A stretch of DNA of 11,867 nucleotides from Proteobacteria bacterium SG_bin4 (lineage in GTDB: Bacteria; Pseudomonadota; Gammaproteobacteria; Burkholderiales; Nitrosomonadaceae): positions 1 through 11,867 of the forward strand of contig LWDH01000040.1 of the NCBI GenBank assembly GCA_002083395.1, written 5' to 3'. A program made the translations under genes and the position numbers. Positions 1 through 8,498 of this stretch are shown here, piece after piece (the first letter of the stretch is position 1; every line of letters begins with the position of its first letter). The notes beneath the pieces were generated by a model, which saw only the letters and a list, made by a program, of their open reading frames with translations, was not told the origin of the DNA and searched no databases.

Positions 1-111
1 TCCATCTTCTTTCCCTTTTTTCCTTTGATCACAAAGACTAATACATACACAATTTCAATTATAAAAATTATGTATGCTTAAATAAAATCGATAGCATTTT
101 CTCGAATAAAA

Positions 112-3100
112 TTACTCAGAAAATTCCCACTCGCACCAACCGCTTACCAGTGGAAAATAAATACCTAACTTTATTCGCTTTGAATCAACCTTTTGCATAA
201 TCCTGGCATAATTATACAATTGATTTTGATAGCGAAATCTCTCCCGATCAAGAAATTCTTGCAAATTGGATCCTTCATGACTACTGATTTTATAGTCAAT
301 AATCCACCGGATATTATCCGAGTCGCAAAATGTACGATCAATTACCCAATTAGTGAGTTTGCTGTCTAAAATTGATGTGATTTTCAACTCATTCTGGGCG
401 TATTGATGGGATCCCAAGATCCAACGCCCACGATCATCCGTGATGGCGTTTGTCAAACTCAGTATGATACGTTCAACCGCGACCTCCATTTGATCACCAT
501 CACTCATCCCGCACACTAACAAATTGTGTTTGAATTGATCTCGCAATTCCTGTATCCGTTCAACGGTCCATATCGAAAGCCCATCCTCAGCAATTTGTTG
601 CAACCATCGATGCACAACGCTCCCGACATATCGCGCCATATCACTTACCCAGAAGAAATCAATTGCTTCGTTTCCTGGATTACTCTCACACGTCTTTTGC
701 AATCTGATTGATTCAGGAGCATCCGGCAAAACCCATTCTGAATTAAGCCGATTGATCTCCTGATTGAATTTTATTCTAACCAAGCTAGCATAATCAGCAT
801 CTACAGCGTAATTCTTCCTAAGCACTTCATCTGCAGCTGCAACCTTCAGGAAATCTTGTTCAACGGCAGGCCAAAGTCTTTCAAGCAACGAGCCTCGTTT
901 CGGTTTTTTCAATTCACTTCGATCATTGCTCTCGGCGGACAACGCTGTATGTCCCAGCAAATGTAAAAATTTCTTAGCACGTGTTGCCGCAACATACAAC
1001 AATCGATCCGCTTCCAGCTGCCCCTTATCCCAATCAAGTTTTTCCAACCAAGAATAGATCGGATCAATTTCAGCACCTGTTTTTCGAACAGGCGCCAGTA
1101 ATAAATCCGAAGTTTGAGCGTCATGTTCGCAATAAAACTGATTACGGGGTTGTTCAATCCACTGCAGCAATTGCTTTTCCTTGTTACGAGGGATGTTACC
1201 AAGCCCCGGCACGATAACAGTATCAAACTCAAGTCCTTTGGCTTTATGAATTGTCATAATCTGTAATGAATCACCGGCAGACAAATCCGGAGCAGCATAA
1301 AGCACGTTCAAACCACTTTGGAATCGCGCGATATCCATAAGATTGCCAGCCACTTCTTGCTCTTCAAGATAATTCAGATATCTTGCAGCATCATCCAAAT
1401 GCTTCACGATGCCTTTCTTATCTTGAGACCCATGATTGATGCAACCAGGACCACCTAGCGTGTTCCAAACAGCTTCCACTATCACACGTAGTGATTGGCG
1501 CCGGCGATGTATCATGCAGGGCTTAAGAACTTCGCGCAACCTACGTATCCGATCTCTTCCGTCATCGGAAATTTTTTTCATCCGGGTTTCGTTAGAAATT
1601 AATTCCCACACAATCCGTTTAGAGACAGAAGCTTGAAAAGAGCTATCTTGCTGATCAATGCTCATCAACGCAGTGATATCTTGCAATGATAATCCACACC
1701 ATGGCGCACGTAACAAACTAAGCCACGCAAGCCGGTCAGCCGGATTGATCAATGCACGAGTCAGCGCCAGCAAATCTTGTATGACCGGCTTAGTTGCCAG
1801 TGTTTCAATATCGACTGCACGAAAACGTACATCATTTTTTTGCAATTGTTTTACGATTTCATGCAAGTGATTACGATTCCTCACCAAAATTGCAATCGTA
1901 TCCGTTGGATATTGCTGCCGGGTGAATTGAATAATTTCAATGACCTTCGCGGCTTCTGCGTCTGGATCTCGTACAAATGCAGGATGCACGTTCACAGCAT
2001 CTCGTTCCAACAGCGGATGCGTTGCAACTGAGGGGGAAAATGTTATCGCACCGGTTACGCTATCCTCTTGATCCGGCATGATCTGTGCAAAAGTCCGATT
2101 CACCCAATCGACAATCCCCTGCTGGGACCGGAAATTAGCTCTCAGAGTTATTGGCCAAAGCTTTCGATTATTAATTCCAATATTGCGAGCCCGTAAAAAT
2201 AACCCAACTTCCGCTTCACGGAAACGATAGATGGATTGCATCGGATCTCCCACTACAAACAGACTGCGACCATCGCCTTCTTCCCAGCCGGCAACAAGTT
2301 TCTCAATCAATTCGAATTGACTGATCGAAGTATCCTGAAATTCATCGATTAATAAATGCTTGATTTGGAAATCCAGCGCCAACGCCAAGTCTGTCGGTGC
2401 CTGCGAATCACCCAGCGCCAATATTGCCCGTTGTGCAACTTCAGAAAAATCAACGCAACCGTTCTCCTGAAAAATAACCTGTAGCTGCGCTACCGCATAA
2501 GGTAGCAATCGCATGATCGTCCCAAGAATTTCCCATTGCTGCTCGGTATAGCTAGGAGGCGGAAGTTGACGCATTATCGGCAACGCTAACTGAAAATCCT
2601 TTGTCTGACTCAACTGAGCAATGAGCGATTCAAATCGATCTTTCCAGGATTTGGCTGCGTCTTTTTCGATTTTGGTATTCCCTATGGGAAAACCTTCCTT
2701 TCTTGAAATTTTTCTCCGCCAGGTATCATCTTTAGTTAACAGTAATTCCGCAATCCCCTGCCACTGCTCGATTGTTGCCATTGATATTGTTTCAAGATCG
2801 GCACAGCGCGTAATATCTGATGCGCTACCTTCCGCGATAAGATTGACAGCCGCATATTGCAGTAACTGCAGCAATTCACGATGCAGAACATCAGGCAATA
2901 GCTGAAATGCCTTCAGTTGGGCAATACAGCGGGAATTTTGCAACGCACATTCCAATTCCTCTCGGGTTCTTGCATGCAGATGGCGCAGCCAATGATCGCG
3001 GCGTGCGAGCATATCGGCAAGCAATGTTTCAGTTCGTGCATAGTCGTTGTCTAGATGTTCAAGTAACCGCTCAACGTCGCTGGCAATCTGCGTATCTTGT

Positions 3101-3591
3101 TCAATTAGTCTTAAAGTCGCACGAGCAGCCGCCACATAAAAATGAGTTGCGTCTTCAATCGTTTCAGGCTGCGCGCCGAATTTTGACAAAACGGGCATTT
3201 GCCGGGTCAAGGCAGCGCACAAAGAATCGATAGTTTGTATTCTTAATCGATCAGGATTTTCCGAAATCTGCCAACCAAATTGACGATCTCGTTGCAAAAC
3301 CATTTCTGCCAATTCCCGGTTTAATTTTTCATTAGGAGAAGCATCCTCCACCAATTGATTTATCTGTAAAGCCGCTAAAACACGCGAGCGCATTTCCGCA
3401 GCGGCTTTTCGCGTAAATGTGATTGCGACAATCTCTTCGGGCGCATCAACACAAGCGAGTAATCTAAGATACCGCTGGATCAAAATCGTGGTTTTGCCCG
3501 ATCCCGCCGGCGCTTGCACAATAAATGATTGGGAAGGATTTAATGCAAGAATGCGATCATCAGTATCAGGAACAATAGGAATTCTCGGCAT
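112..3591 (-). CDS. addA: AddA-like UvrD/Rep-family helicase-nuclease (exonuclease V beta type)
   Basis: 1159-residue superfamily 1 helicase fused to a C-terminal nuclease. It should resect double-strand breaks with AddB before RecA loading. Helicase motifs appear in order: Walker A APAGSGKTT (about 27-35), motif Ia TFTRKAAAEMR, Walker B LLIDEFQDT (about 412-420), GDPMQSIYRFRE (about 446-457), FRSQQGIVDWVN, TIHKAKGLEF (about 779-788) and motif VI LLYVAATRAKK (about 864-874). The C-terminus carries a GxxxH element (GSVVHRWLQ), then IDRTF (about 1083), IIDYK (about 1096-1100) and QLYNYA, which is the layout of an intact PD-(D/E)XK site. The ATG lies 2 bp after the addB stop, with AGAGGGA inside the addB end serving as ribosome binding site, so translation is probably coupled. 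Length suits AddA. RecB is the main alternative, but the partner gene is AddB-like and no recC or recD is seen. Confidence 0.9.
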   Translation of the reverse strand: MPRIPIVPDTDDRILALNPSQSFIVQAPAGSGKTTILIQRYLRLLACVDAPEEIVAITFTRKAAAEMRSRVLAALQINQLVEDASPNEKLNRELAEMVLQRDRQFGWQISENPDRLRIQTIDSLCAALTRQMPVLSKFGAQPETIEDATHFYVAAARATLRLIEQDTQIASDVERLLEHLDNDYARTETLLADMLARRDHWLRHLHARTREELECALQNSRCIAQLKAFQLLPDVLHRELLQLLQYAAVNLIAEGSASDITRCADLETISMATIEQWQGIAELLLTKDDTWRRKISRKEGFPIGNTKIEKDAAKSWKDRFESLIAQLSQTKDFQLALPIMRQLPPPSYTEQQWEILGTIMRLLPYAVAQLQVIFQENGCVDFSEVAQRAILALGDSQAPTDLALALDFQIKHLLIDEFQDTSISQFELIEKLVAGWEEGDGRSLFVVGDPMQSIYRFREAEVGLFLRARNIGINNRKLWPITLRANFRSQQGIVDWVNRTFAQIMPDQEDSVTGAITFSPSVATHPLLERDAVNVHPAFVRDPDAEAAKVIEIIQFTRQQYPTDTIAILVRNRNHLHEIVKQLQKNDVRFRAVDIETLATKPVIQDLLALTRALINPADRLAWLSLLRAPWCGLSLQDITALMSIDQQDSSFQASVSKRIVWELISNETRMKKISDDGRDRIRRLREVLKPCMIHRRRQSLRVIVEAVWNTLGGPGCINHGSQDKKGIVKHLDDAARYLNYLEEQEVAGNLMDIARFQSGLNVLYAAPDLSAGDSLQIMTIHKAKGLEFDTVIVPGLGNIPRNKEKQLLQWIEQPRNQFYCEHDAQTSDLLLAPVRKTGAEIDPIYSWLEKLDWDKGQLEADRLLYVAATRAKKFLHLLGHTALSAESNDRSELKKPKRGSLLERLWPAVEQDFLKVAAADEVLRKNYAVDADYASLVRIKFNQEINRLNSEWVLPDAPESIRLQKTCESNPGNEAIDFFWVSDMARYVGSVVHRWLQQIAEDGLSIWTVERIQELRDQFKHNLLVCGMSDGDQMEVAVERIILSLTNAITDDRGRWILGSHQYAQNELKITSILDSKLTNWVIDRTFCDSDNIRWIIDYKISSHEGSNLQEFLDRERFRYQNQLYNYARIMQKVDSKRIKLGIYFPLVSGWCEWEFSE

Positions 3592-3593
3592 TT

Positions 3594-6350
3594 TTATTGT
3601 CCCTCTTCATCAATAACGTCACTTATTCGTTCATAAATTCTGCAAAACATATGCATATCGCAAAATTTACAGGTTGCTGGAAATTCTTTGGGATCCACGC
3701 TGGCTTCACCGCTGCAGAACCCAATCGCAAGATTTGTCAGATTCTGCCGGAATGCGTCAATCACGTCCTGCCAGCTTTCAAAAGACTTACCTCCGCTTAA
3801 TTGAGAATAACCTTTTATTCCGGGTAACAAGCCGGAATTACTCATTAATGCCACAAATCCAACAACACCTGATCTCACAATTCCAAATGCTATTCCCGCA
3901 ATTACTCTCTTTTGATCGGGCATCGTCATATAAAGCGATAATTGCGGTTCATCCGGCCGTTCCCCGATCATCGATTGAACCGATTGCATGCTTGTTTTGT
4001 AGTCGATAATAATCCGCTGCCCATCCGCCAATTCATCCACCCGATCCAGCCGCATGCCTAATTTTAGCCCACCCAACTGAACGCTGAATTTTTCCTCAAT
4101 CGCGATCACGGTAAAGCAATCGCGATTTTTTTCTTGATTCAGCCATTCATGAATCAATCGAACCAAACGCCTCTGCTCGACTTGCAATAAACGATCAGGT
4201 AACAATGCAGGACAGATTCGCCGCAATGCAGAAATCGCATTGTCAACGATTTCCGTGATCAACCGGTCAAGATCATTCTCGCAAACCTCGTCCAATGCTT
4301 GTTTGGTAATCAGCTTTCGCCAAACATCAGCTAATGCCTGATGAACCAGCGATCCTCTTTCCCTGGCATCCAAACCGGCATGCGGTTCTTCGATAGTTTC
4401 AATATTTAAGCGGTGCTTTGCCCATGCGCGAAACGGGCAAGCGGCAAAATCCTTGATAACCGATGTACCGCCTTGAATGCCTTGCTGTGCGATTTCTTCC
4501 GGTAACGGTAATGTCTGGCTATCTTCAATCCGCAACATCTCACAAGACTGGATAATCAAGTCACGATGCGATAGCCACTCGGGGATCACAAAATCTTCAA
4601 TGGGTATTGATCGAATCAGCGCGCTGGGCGTTAATTCTTGTTGATCATCACCGTCCCGATACTTGGGTGAACTGACAATCACTTCTTCAGCATGCGTAAA
4701 CCATCCTTGCATCAAACGCTGGCAAAAGGCCGAAGATTCTTGAATCGAACCTAACGTCAACCTGGCCTTGCGTTGCAACTCAAGCGGTAAAAAAGGATTA
4801 GGGCGAGCACGTAGCGGCCATTGATCATCCGAGAGAGCCATCACCCACAGATAATCAAATGTCATCCCTGCGGCTTCCAGCACACCCAAAATCTGTATAG
4901 GCGCTTCCGGTGATTCAGGCTGGAACACAGTATCGTTCGCCATCCATTTCAAACGGCTGATTGCCTGGTAATAGGTAATTCTTGATGAGATTTGATCCAA
5001 TCTGGCAAACTCTGCAAGCAGCGTTTGCCATTTCTCAACGGTCTGGAATTCTTCGGAATTCAGACTACGCTCACCCGGAAATCCACAAAGCTGCAATATT
5101 TCCGCAACAACCTTGACGTAATCCGTGTGACTCCCGTTACTTGGCAATTTTGCCTGGCGGTATGCATCGATTTCGGTTAGGAAAGCAAATAAAACAGGAC
5201 AATCTTTATGACCATTCACGCGCCTGACCAGATCTAACAGTTGCGGCAATGAAATCATCGGCGCGGCAAACCGCCGGATCGCGGTATCGAGCAATGCACG
5301 TTGGCCCATCTCGGTTTCAGCGCCTTTTAGAAACGGTGAACGTAACCAATGACTGAGTTGATGGAACTCTACTTCTTGATCGATCAGTGCTAAAGTGATG
5401 AACGCAGTTTCAATGACCGGATAGGTTGCGAGCGCCAAACCCAGCGAAATATTATAGGACGCCATTGAATGATCAGCACCCGGCAATGCTGACCTGACGT
5501 CTGGTTGCAGGACCGCATTAAATGTCCGGATTAAAGCATTTCGATAACTTGCTAATGCCGGAACCACGATACCGACACGAACCGCAGCATCGGTCTTTTC
5601 AATTTTGGACCGTGCCCACAGCGCTGCATGATAAATCTCATCGGGGCTATTCAAGTATTCCACACGCCGAACATTTTCCGGCAGCACCCGCTTCTGCGAT
5701 AAAGAATCAACCGCGGTAATCTCGCAACCTGAAACTTGCAGTTTTTCGAAGAAATTATTTTGCTGCGGTGTTATGACATCAAAACCAAAGCAAATTAGTG
5801 ATGCGTATTGCTTTATTTCAAGCGTGTCATAGCATTCTGTAATGAGATCACAAATCCGTGCTTGATCCGTCGATCCCTGACTTGCCGTGATACTCCGGTA
5901 CGACTCGACCCAATCCAAGAATGCTCTTCCATCTTCATTGGGTAAATAGCTGCTCAGTTGCGGAATTAATCGCCAGACATGCGCTAGCCGCCAAGCTTCG
6001 CGTGCCAATTGCGCTGTTTGTGAAACTCTCAGTAATGTTTTACCAACTTCGGATTGTTGAATAACCGATTCCCACTGTACTTGTTCCTGTGCACCCGTCA
6101 ATAGCAAAGGTAAGGATAAGGAATCCCTTGAATAAAGCGCATCGTAATATATGCGTTCGATAAAAGCATCGAATGGCAGGATATCGGCAGAATGCCAGAC
6201 CTCCCTCTTTTGATCAATTTGGTGCTGATTAAATTTTTCTTTAAGCGCTAAAGCAAGCCTTCGGTTAGGCGTGATAGCCGTCCCGCCAGCATGTAAGCGC
6301 TTAAATACTTTTTTAAGGGAGATTTGCGGATATTGCGAAGAATCAAACAT
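3594..6350 (-). CDS. addB: AddB-like PD-(D/E)XK nuclease, partner of AddA
   Basis: 918-residue protein read as the second subunit of the AddAB break-resection complex. The N-terminus (GTAITPNRRLALALKE, about 23-38) occupies the helicase Walker A position but lacks GxGK(T/S). It is therefore probably a non-ATPase, helicase-derived scaffold, as in other proteobacterial AddB proteins. The C-terminal nuclease shows LDRVDEL followed by IIIDYKTS (about 780-787). One cysteine in FAACPFRAWAKHRL (about 638) plus C-x2-C-x5-C (CKFCDMHMFC, about 893-902) forms the split four-cysteine iron-sulfur signature of AddB and related nucleases. It starts 32 bp after the fdxA stop and ends 2 bp before the addA start. 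No strong Shine-Dalgarno is visible before ATG 6350, and a 12-bp palindrome sits in the gap. The assignment rests on the C-terminal motifs and the neighbour; the long middle is too divergent to judge by eye. Confidence 0.87.
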   Translation of the reverse strand: MFDSSQYPQISLKKVFKRLHAGGTAITPNRRLALALKEKFNQHQIDQKREVWHSADILPFDAFIERIYYDALYSRDSLSLPLLLTGAQEQVQWESVIQQSEVGKTLLRVSQTAQLAREAWRLAHVWRLIPQLSSYLPNEDGRAFLDWVESYRSITASQGSTDQARICDLITECYDTLEIKQYASLICFGFDVITPQQNNFFEKLQVSGCEITAVDSLSQKRVLPENVRRVEYLNSPDEIYHAALWARSKIEKTDAAVRVGIVVPALASYRNALIRTFNAVLQPDVRSALPGADHSMASYNISLGLALATYPVIETAFITLALIDQEVEFHQLSHWLRSPFLKGAETEMGQRALLDTAIRRFAAPMISLPQLLDLVRRVNGHKDCPVLFAFLTEIDAYRQAKLPSNGSHTDYVKVVAEILQLCGFPGERSLNSEEFQTVEKWQTLLAEFARLDQISSRITYYQAISRLKWMANDTVFQPESPEAPIQILGVLEAAGMTFDYLWVMALSDDQWPLRARPNPFLPLELQRKARLTLGSIQESSAFCQRLMQGWFTHAEEVIVSSPKYRDGDDQQELTPSALIRSIPIEDFVIPEWLSHRDLIIQSCEMLRIEDSQTLPLPEEIAQQGIQGGTSVIKDFAACPFRAWAKHRLNIETIEEPHAGLDARERGSLVHQALADVWRKLITKQALDEVCENDLDRLITEIVDNAISALRRICPALLPDRLLQVEQRRLVRLIHEWLNQEKNRDCFTVIAIEEKFSVQLGGLKLGMRLDRVDELADGQRIIIDYKTSMQSVQSMIGERPDEPQLSLYMTMPDQKRVIAGIAFGIVRSGVVGFVALMSNSGLLPGIKGYSQLSGGKSFESWQDVIDAFRQNLTNLAIGFCSGEASVDPKEFPATCKFCDMHMFCRIYERISDVIDEEGQ

Positions 6351-6354
6351 GCGG

Positions 6355-6366
6355 GTAGTTAACTAC
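6355..6366. repeat. 12-bp perfect palindrome between fdxA and addB
   Basis: GTAGTTAACTAC is self-complementary and occupies the site where the addB ribosome binding site would be expected on the minus strand. It could be a small mRNA hairpin, a protein-binding site or chance. No T-run follows, so it is not a terminator. Confidence 0.4.
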
Positions 6367-6382
6367 TAACCGCTTTGGGAGT

Positions 6383-6706
6383 TTAACGTTTCAGTTGATC
6401 CAGTTTGTCTTTAACGCTTGCCCATTCATCAGCATCTGGCAGCGGGTCTTTTTTCTCGATAATTGGCCGCCACTTTTTAGATAAATCAGCATTCAATTCG
6501 ATAAAATGCAATTGCTCATCTGGCACATCATCCTCAGCGTAAATCGCTTCCACCGGGCATTCGGCAACACATAATGTACAATCGATACACTCATCAGGAT
6601 CAATCACCAAAAAATTTGGCCCTTCACGAAAGCAATCCACTGGACAAACATCCACACAATCCGTGTACTTACACTTAATGCAATTTTCAGTTACTACATA
6701 AGCCAT
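6383..6706 (-). CDS. fdxA: 7Fe ferredoxin FdxA ([3Fe-4S][4Fe-4S])
   Basis: 107-residue cytoplasmic electron carrier. The cysteines match Azotobacter vinelandii FdI shifted by one residue. C9, C17 and C50 fit the 3Fe-4S ligands; C21, C40, C43 and C46 fit the 4Fe-4S ligands; C12 and C25 are the usual non-ligand cysteines. The opening MAYVVTENCIKCKYTDCVDV and the acidic C-terminal tail (KDPLPDADEW) are typical of FdxA, and the length is normal. AAGGAAGAG just upstream of the ATG is a good ribosome binding site. It is the first gene of the probable fdxA-addB-addA unit. The physiological partner cannot be read from the sequence. A role in supplying AddB iron-sulfur chemistry is only an association by position. 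Confidence 0.95.
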   Translation of the reverse strand: MAYVVTENCIKCKYTDCVDVCPVDCFREGPNFLVIDPDECIDCTLCVAECPVEAIYAEDDVPDEQLHFIELNADLSKKWRPIIEKKDPLPDADEWASVKDKLDQLKR

Positions 6707-6872
6707 GACAACTCTTCCTTGCTTGTTTCTCGAATTTAATTTTTTATTTTAACAGAATTCTAATCACTAACGCCATCACTCAGCATCTGTCGATTTATTC
6801 GCATAAAAAGATTGCTGCACATTGATTTTCATCAGTAAAATGTTCGATCAAAACTCAATTCGTCTGAATATC

Positions 6873-7796
6873 ATGAACTGTAAACAAAAATTTAAACTTG
6901 CACTGGCTTTTACCCTGTTATCTCTATCTCCTTATTCCCAAGCAAATCCAGTGGCCTGCTTCAATACCAATGCTGGAGAATTTTGTATGGAGCTGTTTGA
7001 AACACACACACCTATTACAACCGCCAACTTTCTTAATTATGTCAATAGTGGCGCTTACACAAACGGGATTTTTCACCGTAGCGTGCCTGGTTTTGTGATT
7101 CAAGGCGGTGGCTATAAAATCAATGAGAGTGCCAGTGGAAAAATTCTCTCGGCAGTAAATACATTCCCACCAATTACGAATGAATTTAAAATTTCAAATA
7201 CGCGAGGAACAGTTGCCATGGCTAAAATTGGCGGCAACCCCAACAGCGCTACGAGCCAATGGTTTATCAATCTTGCTGACAATTCCGGTCCACCGAGTCA
7301 ATTAGATACACAGAATGGAGGCTTCACCGTCTTTGGGCGGATTATATTCGGTGGGATGAATACCATTGACGCGATTGAAGATCTTCCGGTTTCCAACATC
7401 AACCTTGGCAGCAGCCGTTCGCCGGCGCCAATTATTGGCTCAGACGGATCAGCGATCACGATCGAAAATCTTGTAACAATCAATCAAGTAACTGTGACAT
7501 CTGTCGCCGGTATATTCAGTCACGATGTTTTAAGTTTTGCTGTTGATATTGGAACCGGTACCGCATTAGATGTCAATTTGCGGTCAATCAATAGTCCACC
7601 CCTTATGTTCGAACTTGAACCAGCAAGTATCAAATCGCTTGCAAATAAACCGGCGAATATTGCAACGTATTCAAGTTCAAGCGGCCAGCTTCACATTCCA
7701 TCCGTGATGATTAATTCCAAGACTATTGTCAACAATGTCACCATGCAACTTATCGATTTAGCAACTTATAGATTCCAATTAATCAGCTATGATTAA
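6873..7796 (+). CDS. Exported cyclophilin-type peptidyl-prolyl cis-trans isomerase with C-terminal extension
   Basis: Cyclophilin-fold proline isomerase, expected in the periplasm. I choose ATG 6873 because the following residues form a classic signal peptide: MNCKQKFK, a hydrophobic LALAFTLLSLS, then cleavage near YSQA|NP. Upstream starts at 6822 (TTG) and 6840 (ATG) would add a polar head to the signal. No start has a strong Shine-Dalgarno. The isomerase domain runs from the mature N-terminus to about residue 208. It includes GIFHRSVPGFVIQGGG with the catalytic Arg and the Gln of QGG, GTVAMAK, SATSQWFIN (Trp where Phe is usual) and FTVFGRI. About 100 further residues, ending LATYRFQLISYD, look beta-rich and match nothing I recognise; bacterial PpiA normally ends soon after the core. 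The gene is divergent from fdxA and stands alone. Confidence 0.88.
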   Translation: MNCKQKFKLALAFTLLSLSPYSQANPVACFNTNAGEFCMELFETHTPITTANFLNYVNSGAYTNGIFHRSVPGFVIQGGGYKINESASGKILSAVNTFPPITNEFKISNTRGTVAMAKIGGNPNSATSQWFINLADNSGPPSQLDTQNGGFTVFGRIIFGGMNTIDAIEDLPVSNINLGSSRSPAPIIGSDGSAITIENLVTINQVTVTSVAGIFSHDVLSFAVDIGTGTALDVNLRSINSPPLMFELEPASIKSLANKPANIATYSSSSGQLHIPSVMINSKTIVNNVTMQLIDLATYRFQLISYD

Positions 7797-8206
7797 CTAT
7801 TAAATACCGACATTTATACTTCAATTCCAAATATTACATCGTTCGAAATCAATAACACCCGCATAAAAAATATTTACTTAAGTGGAAAGTTTGAAGTATA
7901 TTTAATAATAAGTCTCATTTATGGATAACCAGATTAAATTCGATTGTTACATTGATGAGATAAATTTAAAGAATTCTTTGAAGAAACGGGATTTACGTAT
8001 ACCTGTTTAACGCATCGTCTATAAACAGTATTTCCAAAGTCGCTTTGACATTTCTTGCCAATATGCTACAGAAAATGTCATTCTTTTTTTGATTAAAACC
8101 AAAAATCTGCGGTTATTCCCGGTTTTATCCTCAAGTTTATAGATTAATATTTTTAATGCATAAGATAAGTTCTACTTCATATGCTAATTTATTAATTTCA
8201 TGGAGA
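7797..8206. other. AT-rich intergenic stretch without a supported gene
   Basis: About 410 bases with no coding region I can support. The only coding hint is a 29-codon ORF from ATG 7921 with no ribosome binding site and no recognisable product. A possible terminator at 8046-8090 is listed separately. Confidence 0.6.
8046..8090 (+). terminator. Possible rho-independent terminator
   Basis: TGACATTT (8046-8053) pairs perfectly with AAATGTCA (8073-8080) and is followed at once by TTCTTTTTTT. The stem is AT-rich and the 19-nt loop is long, so efficiency is doubtful. It lies 250 bases after the isomerase stop and upstream of the leader of the next gene, a sensible place to separate the two transcripts. 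Confidence 0.4.
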
Positions 8207-8236
8207 TTGACAACTTAACTTAATAATTTCAATTAT
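8207..8236 (+). promoter_or_regulatory. Candidate sigma-70 promoter for the first lyase-like gene
   Basis: A perfect -35 box TTGACA (8207-8212) is followed after 18 bases by AATTAT (8231-8236), a weak -10. Transcription would begin near 8243 and give a leader of about 255 nt containing the structured region at 8287-8436. The poor -10 keeps this tentative. Confidence 0.3.
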
Positions 8237-8286
8237 GTTGCTTGGTTTCATAACTTAAACAGAGCGGCATTTCCTCACCATCAACA

Positions 8287-8436
8287 TGCGATATGAAGCA
8301 GACGAATTTCTCTATGAAAGAAATTACAAGCTTCACGCAGTTCTGATCTCGCCTTAAGGGCAGTAGACTCAAGATAATCAGGTTGCTTGATAACCGCATC
8401 TTTACGTTTAAGCGTAATCGTGATGCAACTTAAGGC
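8287..8436 (+). promoter_or_regulatory. Candidate structured leader RNA upstream of the first lyase-like gene
   Basis: Two foldable domains are visible. Domain 1 is a long interrupted hairpin: TGCG (8287-8290) with CGCA (8336-8339), GAAGC (8295-8299) with GCTTC (8330-8334), and AATTTCT (8305-8311) with AGAAATT (8319-8325). Domain 2 is closed by GCCTTAAG (8351-8358) with CTTAAGGC (8429-8436). It encloses hairpin GGTT/AACC (8381-8384 with 8392-8395) directly abutting GCATC/GATGC (8396-8400 with 8422-8426), which carries TTACG/CGTAA (8402-8406 with 8413-8417). This looks like a multi-branch junction. It matches no riboswitch class I know, and in particular not the GEMM aptamer before the paralog. 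Function is unknown; leader regulation is inference. Confidence 0.35.
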
Positions 8437-8498
8437 AATTACCATTTGTTTATAAGTGTATCAACGCAAAACTTTTCATATTAGAAGGAGAAATCGAT

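Noticed and set aside
44..76. Inverted repeat CATACA-AATTT / AAATT-TGTATG after addA
   Set aside because: AT-only core in an AT-rich spacer, with no T-run on the minus strand to make it an intrinsic terminator; probably chance.
7921..8010. 29-codon ORF beginning MDNQIKFDCYIDEI
   Set aside because: No ribosome binding site, very short, no recognisable similarity; not supported as a gene.
8464..8470. ACGCAAA near the start of the first lyase-like gene, as a possible GEMM remnant
   Set aside because: No GGGCAAAC, no GNRA-capped hairpin and no receptor arm nearby, so there is no case for a second c-di-GMP aptamer.
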